DNA of 60,107 nucleotides from Acholeplasma equifetale ATCC 29724 (lineage in GTDB: Bacteria; Bacillota_I; Bacilli_A; Acholeplasmatales; Acholeplasmataceae). Position numbers and translations under genes: made by a program. The DNA lies in contig NZ_JHXL01000008.1 of the NCBI RefSeq assembly GCF_000687735.1, positions 1-60,107 on the forward strand. The letters are read 5' to 3'. Below, piece after piece: positions 55,535 through 60,107 of the stretch; the first letter of the stretch is position 1; each line of letters begins with the position of its first letter. The notes under the pieces were generated by a model, which had not been told where the DNA came from, did no database searches, and saw only the letters and a list, made by a program, of their open reading frames with translations.

Positions 55535-56668
55535 ATGTTAGAAGGGTTACTTATTGCATTAATTATTTTAGTGGGGTTATTATTAGTTGGCTTTGTAGTT
55601 TATATTATTTTAAACATGAAAAATAAACCAAAAGAATTACAACCAAATAAAGAGTTTTATGAACTCATGAATAAGGTTGAAAACTTAAAGGAAGATTTAA
55701 ATAATAGATTAGAAAAATTTTCATTAGAAAATAAAAATGAATTTCAAAAAGAACTTCATCATTTTAGAGAAAATCTTTCAACAAAAGTTTCTGAAGACAT
55801 GAGTAAAATTAATGAAAAAGTTGAAATTCGTTTAAAAGAAGGATTTAAGACATCAAACGAATTATTTACTGAAATCACTAAAAAGTTAGCAGTCATAGAT
55901 AATACTCAAAAAAATATTGAAAATCTTTCAACAAATGTTGATGAACTTTCAAGATTACTTTCTGATAAAAAGTTAAGAGGTATTTATGGTGAAGGACAAC
56001 TATACCAAATATTAGATAATGTGTTTGGAGAAAATAATTCAAAATTATTTGAAAAACAATATAAACTATCTAATGGCACAATGGTTGATGCAATTATCTT
56101 TGCCCACGATGGTATAGGAAAAATTCCGGTCGACTCTAAATTTCCACTTGAAAATTATTTAGTTATCAATAATCCTGATAGTTCAAAAGATGAAGTTGAA
56201 CAAGCAACAAAAGATTTTAAAACAAATATTAAAAAACATATCGATGATATTTCATCTAAATATATTATTAAACAAGAAACATCTGATCAAGCAATTATGT
56301 TTGTACCTTCAGAAGCAGTGTTTGCAGAAATTCATGCAAAATACCCAGAGTTAATAGAATATGCTCAAAGAAAACACGTTTGGTTAACTTCACCTACGAC
56401 ACTTGTTTATATGTTAACAATGCTAATGGTGATGTCTGCAAATATCGAACGAGAAAAAAATGCTGATCGAATGTTAAAAGAACTTCAAGGTTTATTTGAT
56501 GATTTTAGTCGATTATTTACTCGATGGGATAAGATGAAAACTACAATTGATAATTTAGTAAAAACAAAAGAGTCGCTCGACATAAGTGTTGATAAACTAA
56601 ATAAAAAAGTATATCAAATTGAACAATCAGATTTTGATTTATTGGAAAATGATAAAAACATTGATTAA
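55535..56668 (+). CDS. rmuC: DNA recombination protein RmuC
   Basis: The 377-aa protein has an N-terminal membrane helix (4-26), a coiled coil (about 40-140), and the RmuC nuclease-like domain: LRGIYGEGQLYQIL, IPVDSKFPLENY, DQAIMFVPSEAVFAEIH and VWLTSPTTLVYML. RmuC limits DNA inversions and is believed to be a nuclease. SD AAAGGGG precedes the ATG. The T-box promoter of asnS overlaps its stop. Confidence 0.93.
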   Translation: MLEGLLIALIILVGLLLVGFVVYIILNMKNKPKELQPNKEFYELMNKVENLKEDLNNRLEKFSLENKNEFQKELHHFRENLSTKVSEDMSKINEKVEIRLKEGFKTSNELFTEITKKLAVIDNTQKNIENLSTNVDELSRLLSDKKLRGIYGEGQLYQILDNVFGENNSKLFEKQYKLSNGTMVDAIIFAHDGIGKIPVDSKFPLENYLVINNPDSSKDEVEQATKDFKTNIKKHIDDISSKYIIKQETSDQAIMFVPSEAVFAEIHAKYPELIEYAQRKHVWLTSPTTLVYMLTMLMVMSANIEREKNADRMLKELQGLFDDFSRLFTRWDKMKTTIDNLVKTKESLDISVDKLNKKVYQIEQSDFDLLENDKNID

Positions 56669-56688
56669 AGTATAAAAAATGTTATAAT
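56661..56688 (+). promoter_or_regulatory. asnS T-box promoter
   Basis: TTGATT (56661-56666), a 16-bp spacer and TATAAT (56683-56688). The -35 contains the last codons of rmuC. Confidence 0.7.
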
Positions 56689-56694
56689 CAATAT

Positions 56695-56936
56695 GAAATC
56701 GATGAAGAGACACGTAGCTTTTTAGATGCTTTAAAGAGAGTTAATGGTTGGTGGAAATTAACAAGATAAAAAAAGCTATAACACTCTAGAGAGACAGAAG
56801 AAAAAGGGTAACCTTGAGTAGAACTGTACGGGGCCTTCCGTTACAAGGTCAAAGTGCTATGGTCTTAAACTATAGAACTAAGGTGGTACCGCGGATTTTT
56901 TAATTCGTCCTTAAGATTATTCTTAAGGACTTTTTT
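56695..56936 (+). promoter_or_regulatory. T-box riboswitch (Asn, AAC specifier) of asnS
   Basis: Stem I (GTAGCTTTTT with AAAAAAGCTAT; AGAG with CTCT) has specifier loop triplet AAC at 56780-56782. The T-box AAGGTGGTACCGCG starts at 56880. The terminator is a perfect stem GTCCTTAAGA/TCTTAAGGAC (56907-56930) with TTTTTT. Uncharged tRNA-Asn would switch the downstream gene on. Confidence 0.95.
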
Positions 56937-56963
56937 AATTTTAAAACAAAAAGGAGAGATATT

Positions 56964-58355
56964 ATGGTTTTAACAATACGCAAAATTTATGAGAATCCTA
57001 AAGCGTTTGAAAATCAAGAATTCACATTAAAAGGGTGGATTAGAAATCATCGAGATCAAAAAGAATTTGGATTTATTAATTTAAATGACGGTAGTTTTTT
57101 TGAAACAATCCAAGTTGTTTATGAAAAAGAAAAAACAAAGGATTTTGAAAAAATAACAAAACTTCATGTTGGGTCATCCATTGAAGTTATTGGACATTTA
57201 GAATTAACACCAGAGAGAAGCCAACCATTTGAAATTAAAGCACATGAAATTATTCTTTTAGGTGATGCAGACGAATCTTATCCAATTCAACCAAAGCGTC
57301 ATACAAGAGAATTTTTAAGAGAAGTTGCACATTTACGTCCAAGAACAAATTTATTCTCTGCAGTGTTTAGAGTGCGCTCAATTGCTGCATTTGCAATTCA
57401 CAAATTTTTCCAAGAAAGAGACTTTGTTTATGTCAACTCACCAATTATTACTGCAAATGATGGTGAAGGTGCAGGAGAAATGTTTAGAGTTACAACGCTC
57501 GATTTAGATAGATTGCCTAAGAAAGATGATGGATCTATTGATTACTCAAAAGACTTTTTTGGTAAACCTGCTAACCTTACAGTTACAGGTCAATTAGAAG
57601 CCGAAGCATTTGCATTGGCTTTTAGAAACGTGTATACCTTTGGTCCTACATTTAGAGCTGAAAACTCAAATACAACAACACATGCTTCAGAATTTTGGAT
57701 GATTGAACCAGAAATGGCATTTGCAGATTTAGAAGATAACATGCAAGTGATTGAAGAAATGGTTAAATATGTTGTAGACTATGTATTAGGTCATGCTAAA
57801 GAAGAAATGACATTCTTTGATAAATTTGTAGAAAACGGATTATTAAATAAACTTAATGCGTTATTAAATTCTAAGTTTCATCGTGTAACACATAAAGAAG
57901 CTATTGAGATTTTAATTCAATCAGGTAAAAAGTTTGAAAATAAACCAATTCATGGTAAAGATTTAGCTAAAGAACATGAAAGATATCTAACTGAAGAATA
58001 TTTTAAAGCACCTGTTTTTGTTACAGATTGGCCAAAAGAAATTAAAGCATTTTATATGAGACTAAATGATGATCAAGAAACTGTAAGAGCGGTTGACTTA
58101 TTAGTACCAGGATCCGGTGAATTAGTTGGAGGGTCTCAAAGAGAAGAAAGATTAGATTTATTATTAAAGCGTATGGATGAACTACATATTCCAAAAGAAG
58201 ATCTTGATTGGTATCTAGATTTAAGAAGATATGGCGGTGTTGTTCATTCGGGTTTTGGATTAGGATTTGAACGCTTACTTATCTACATCACAGGTGTAGA
58301 AAATATTAGAGATGTTATCCCATTCCCAAGAACACCAAAGAACTTAGAATTTTAA
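56964..58355 (+). CDS. asnS: Asparaginyl-tRNA synthetase
   Basis: The 463-aa class IIb synthetase has an OB-fold anticodon domain ([25 protein letters not shown]), motif 2 [28 protein letters not shown], with the Asn-type [11 protein letters not shown], and motif 3 [15 protein letters not shown]. The AAC T-box agrees. SD AAAGGAGAG is well placed. A terminator follows. Confidence 0.97.
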   Translation: MVLTIRKIYENPKAFENQEFTLKGWIRNHRDQKEFGFINLNDGSFFETIQVVYEKEKTKDFEKITKLHVGSSIEVIGHLELTPERSQPFEIKAHEIILLGDADESYPIQPKRHTREFLREVAHLRPRTNLFSAVFRVRSIAAFAIHKFFQERDFVYVNSPIITANDGEGAGEMFRVTTLDLDRLPKKDDGSIDYSKDFFGKPANLTVTGQLEAEAFALAFRNVYTFGPTFRAENSNTTTHASEFWMIEPEMAFADLEDNMQVIEEMVKYVVDYVLGHAKEEMTFFDKFVENGLLNKLNALLNSKFHRVTHKEAIEILIQSGKKFENKPIHGKDLAKEHERYLTEEYFKAPVFVTDWPKEIKAFYMRLNDDQETVRAVDLLVPGSGELVGGSQREERLDLLLKRMDELHIPKEDLDWYLDLRRYGGVVHSGFGLGFERLLIYITGVENIRDVIPFPRTPKNLEF

Positions 58356-58362
58356 TTTTCAA

Positions 58363-58393
58363 AACATCCAATCATTGGATGTTTTATTTTTAA
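58363..58393 (+). terminator. asnS terminator
   Basis: Stem AAAACATCCAAT/ATTGGATGTTTT with TATTTTT lies directly after asnS. Confidence 0.88.
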
Positions 58394-58415
58394 TAAAAAT
58401 GAGTATAAAAATAGA

Positions 58416-58440
58416 ATGTAAACGTTTTACATTGTATAAT
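58416..58440 (+). promoter_or_regulatory. cre-like palindrome and distal promoter of the sugar ABC operon
   Basis: The 17-bp palindrome ATGTAAACGTTTTACAT (58416-58432) abuts TATAAT at 58435-58440, so a LacI-family protein bound here would block the promoter. The -35 is poor. Confidence 0.6.
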
Positions 58441-58504
58441 TAAATTGTGGCTACATTTGAAATAAGAAAGAACTTTTCATATCTTAAAATAGATATGCTA
58501 CAAC

Positions 58505-58542
58505 TTGTAATTAAATAGCTTTTACTATATAATGATATAGTA
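58505..58542 (+). promoter_or_regulatory. Proximal promoter with operator palindrome
   Basis: TTGTAA (58505-58510), a 17-bp spacer and TATAAT (58528-58533). The -10 is covered by a perfect inverted repeat TACTATAT-AATG-ATATAGTA (58523-58542). Confidence 0.65.
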
Positions 58543-58562
58543 GTTGGAGGATTGTGAAGAAT

Positions 58563-58664
58563 ATGAAATTTATCAATATAAGTTTCTTACAAACTCAATC
58601 AACAAAAACCAACGATACCATCGTTTCTTTTTTAGCATCTAAAAACAATGTCCTTATTGCGTAG
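58563..58664 (+). CDS. Candidate 33-residue leader peptide
   Basis: An ATG ORF (begins MKFINISFLQTQ, ends NNVLIA) follows GGAGG at 12 nt. A GTG three codons earlier is closer to the SD. It covers one terminator-like hairpin (58611-58633), and its TAG lies in the loop of a second (58647-58680), so translation would interfere with termination. No family match. Spurious ORF is the alternative. Confidence 0.4.
   Translation: MKFINISFLQTQSTKTNDTIVSFLASKNNVLIA
58611..58633 (+). terminator. Leader terminator 1
   Basis: AACGAT-ACC-ATCGTT followed by TCTTTTTT inside the leader ORF. Confidence 0.55.
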
Positions 58665-58680
58665 TGAGGGCATTTTTTTA
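58647..58680 (+). terminator. Leader terminator 2
   Basis: AATGTCCTTA (58647-58656) pairs over 10 positions (two G-U) with TGAGGGCATT (58665-58674), followed by a T-run. It lies before the sugar ABC genes. Confidence 0.7.
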
Positions 58681-58731
58681 TTCTAAAATAGGAAACAGAA
58701 CAAAAAATACATTAAGGAGCGAAAGGCACAT

Positions 58732-59790
58732 ATGCAAATTAAACTGGAAGGATTAACTAAGGTTTTCACAGATAAAACCGGAAAAGAAACAGTTGCAGTA
58801 AACAACTTAGATATCACAATCCCTTCTGGAAAATTGGTCTCACTTTTAGGACCATCCGGATGTGGTAAATCTACCACGCTTTACATGATTGCAGGGTTAT
58901 TAAAACCATCTGCAGGTAAAATCTTCTTCGGTAATGAAGATGTTACAAACCTCGCACCAGAAAAAAGAGGTATTGGATTAGTGTTCCAAAACTACGCACT
59001 ATATCCACACATGACTGTACGTCAAAACATCATGTTCCCTCTTGAGAACATGAAAATCGGTCGTAAAGAAGCCGAAGCATTAGTTTTAGAAATGGCTACT
59101 TTGGTTGGTATTGCTGATCAACTTGACAAAAAACCAGCCCAACTATCAGGTGGTCAACAACAACGTGTTGCGATTGCACGTGCACTTGTTAAAAAGCCTC
59201 GCGTATTGCTACTCGATGAACCACTATCAAACCTTGACGCGCGTTTAAGATTACAAACTCGTGAAGAAATTAAACGTATTCAAAGAGAAAAGGGAATTAC
59301 AACCATTTTCGTTACTCACGACCAAGAAGAAGCGATGAGCATTTCTGATTATATGGTTGTTATGAATTTTGGTACAGAACAACAATTCGCAAAACCTCAA
59401 GACATTTACACAAACCCAGTGAATGCGTTTGTAGCTAAATTCTTAGGAGTTCCACCAATTAACTTAGTTGAAGGGGAAGTTAAAAGTGGCAAGGTTATTT
59501 TAGGTAAAGATTTCGTTGTTTCTGAAACTAACGTTAAAGATGGATTATACAATATTGGTATTCGTCCAGAAGATTTCAGAGTTGTTGAAAAAGGATATAA
59601 AATTCCAGTTGGTCAATATGATGTTGAAACAATTGGTAGAGATACATTAATTAGATTTGAAGTTGAAGGAACTCAAATTAGAGCTTTAGTTGATTCAGAT
59701 ACTGTTGATGTAGAAAAAGATGTAATTATAGGTGTAAAAACAAATAAGGTTCACATTTTTGATAAAGAAACCGGAGTGGTTGTAAAATGA
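58732..59790 (+). CDS. Sugar ABC transporter ATP-binding protein (MalK/UgpC/MsmX family)
   Basis: The 352-aa ATPase has Walker A GPSGCGKSTTLYMIAG, signature LSGGQQQRVAIARALV, Walker B RVLLLDEPLSNLDARL and H-loop VTHDQEEA. A C-terminal OB regulatory domain (about 240-352, GIRPEDFRVVEKG) is typical of sugar importers. SD AAGGAG precedes the ATG. It overlaps the following permease by ATGA. The substrate is not readable. Expression is probably under the leader attenuator and cre. Confidence 0.94.
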   Translation: MQIKLEGLTKVFTDKTGKETVAVNNLDITIPSGKLVSLLGPSGCGKSTTLYMIAGLLKPSAGKIFFGNEDVTNLAPEKRGIGLVFQNYALYPHMTVRQNIMFPLENMKIGRKEAEALVLEMATLVGIADQLDKKPAQLSGGQQQRVAIARALVKKPRVLLLDEPLSNLDARLRLQTREEIKRIQREKGITTIFVTHDQEEAMSISDYMVVMNFGTEQQFAKPQDIYTNPVNAFVAKFLGVPPINLVEGEVKSGKVILGKDFVVSETNVKDGLYNIGIRPEDFRVVEKGYKIPVGQYDVETIGRDTLIRFEVEGTQIRALVDSDTVDVEKDVIIGVKTNKVHIFDKETGVVVK

Positions 59791-60107
59791 CAGAAAAACA
59801 ACCTAAACCTGCTCCAGTGAAAGAGTTTTTCGCTGAAGTTGGTTGGAAAATTAAACAATTCTTTAGAGCTTGTAACCAATTTATAGAAAGATTTTTACCT
59901 TTCTTATCAAATTGGCCACATTGGTTAAAAGCTATCTTCTATCTTTTACCTGCAATGATACTTTTAAGTGTATTCACATTCTATCCAATTATTAACTCAT
60001 TCTTAGTTTCATTCTATGTTGGTTATGGATTTGATGCTGATGCTCATAAATGGTTGTTTGATGGCATTTCATTAACCAGCAACTACACCTATGTTTTAAA
60101 TAATGAA
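59787..60107 (+). CDS. Sugar ABC transporter permease, N-terminal part (cut by window edge)
   Basis: The first 107 codons are present. They encode a charged N-terminus of about 55 residues, then a helix with the MalF/UgpA-type YLLPAMILLSVFTFYPIINSFLVSFY. It overlaps the ATPase stop by 4 bp, so the pair forms an importer. The remainder, and any binding protein, lie beyond the window. Confidence 0.88.
   Translation, partial: MTEKQPKPAPVKEFFAEVGWKIKQFFRACNQFIERFLPFLSNWPHWLKAIFYLLPAMILLSVFTFYPIINSFLVSFYVGYGFDADAHKWLFDGISLTSNYTYVLNNE

Overview
The window is a stretch of low-GC chromosome around the replication origin of a mollicute that reads UGA as stop. Many genes overlap through ATGA, for example rnfG/rnfE and folD/GDPD, and several end in TGA with no in-frame TGA inside. 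The 16S rRNA 5' end, the AT-rich sequence, the wall-less gene set, the Firmicutes-style promoters and T-boxes, and the UGA usage all point to Acholeplasma or a close Acholeplasmataceae relative. No species call is attempted. There is no CRISPR array, insertion sequence or prophage.

Layout. oriC lies at about 51.5-51.9 kb, between dnaA and rpmH, with a second DnaA-box pair between dnaA and dnaN. Left of it almost everything is on the minus strand: dnaA, dnaN, yaaA-recF-gyrB-gyrA, a TetR/ABC exporter pair, serS under a T-box, a two-component system, pduL, ywfO-like/rnmV/rsmA, spoVG, prs-pth-mfd-aminotransferase, cls, pflB-pflA, folD-GDPD, ppa-yebC, glyA plus a nine-gene redox operon, rpmE, tdk-tadA-SRP RNA, tkt-mnmG-rsmG-DUF951, tRNA-Tyr and the start of 16S rRNA. 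Only an OsmC-like gene and a HIT gene run the other way. Right of oriC everything is on the plus strand: rpmH-rnpA-yidC-khpB, a YiiX-like hydrolase with rmuC, asnS under a T-box, and the start of a sugar ABC transporter operon. Both replichores are therefore transcribed away from the origin.

Most notable locus (7.7-15.1 kb). An Rnf-type operon (rnfC-D-G-G-E-A) is followed directly by apbE (flavin transferase) and by homologues of EetA and EetB, proteins known from flavin-based extracellular electron transfer in Listeria. There is no rnfB. The cysteines that ligate the intramembrane [2Fe-2S] cluster in ordinary RnfA/RnfE are absent. There are two RnfG-like proteins, each with two FMN-binding-like repeats. 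I read this as a RnfB-less, iron-sulfur-reduced flavin relay that takes electrons from RnfC to flavinylated domains outside a wall-less cell. It is probably co-transcribed with glyA.

Other metabolism fits a fermenter: PflB/PflA yield acetyl-CoA and formate, PduL would make acetyl phosphate, and Tkt, FolD and GlyA supply pentose and one-carbon units. cre-like sites upstream of pflB, glyA and the sugar transporter suggest shared catabolite control. Intergenic regions hold several RNA candidates: two T-boxes, SRP RNA, an attenuator-like leader with a 33-codon ORF before the sugar transporter, and three unexplained structured or promoter-driven segments.
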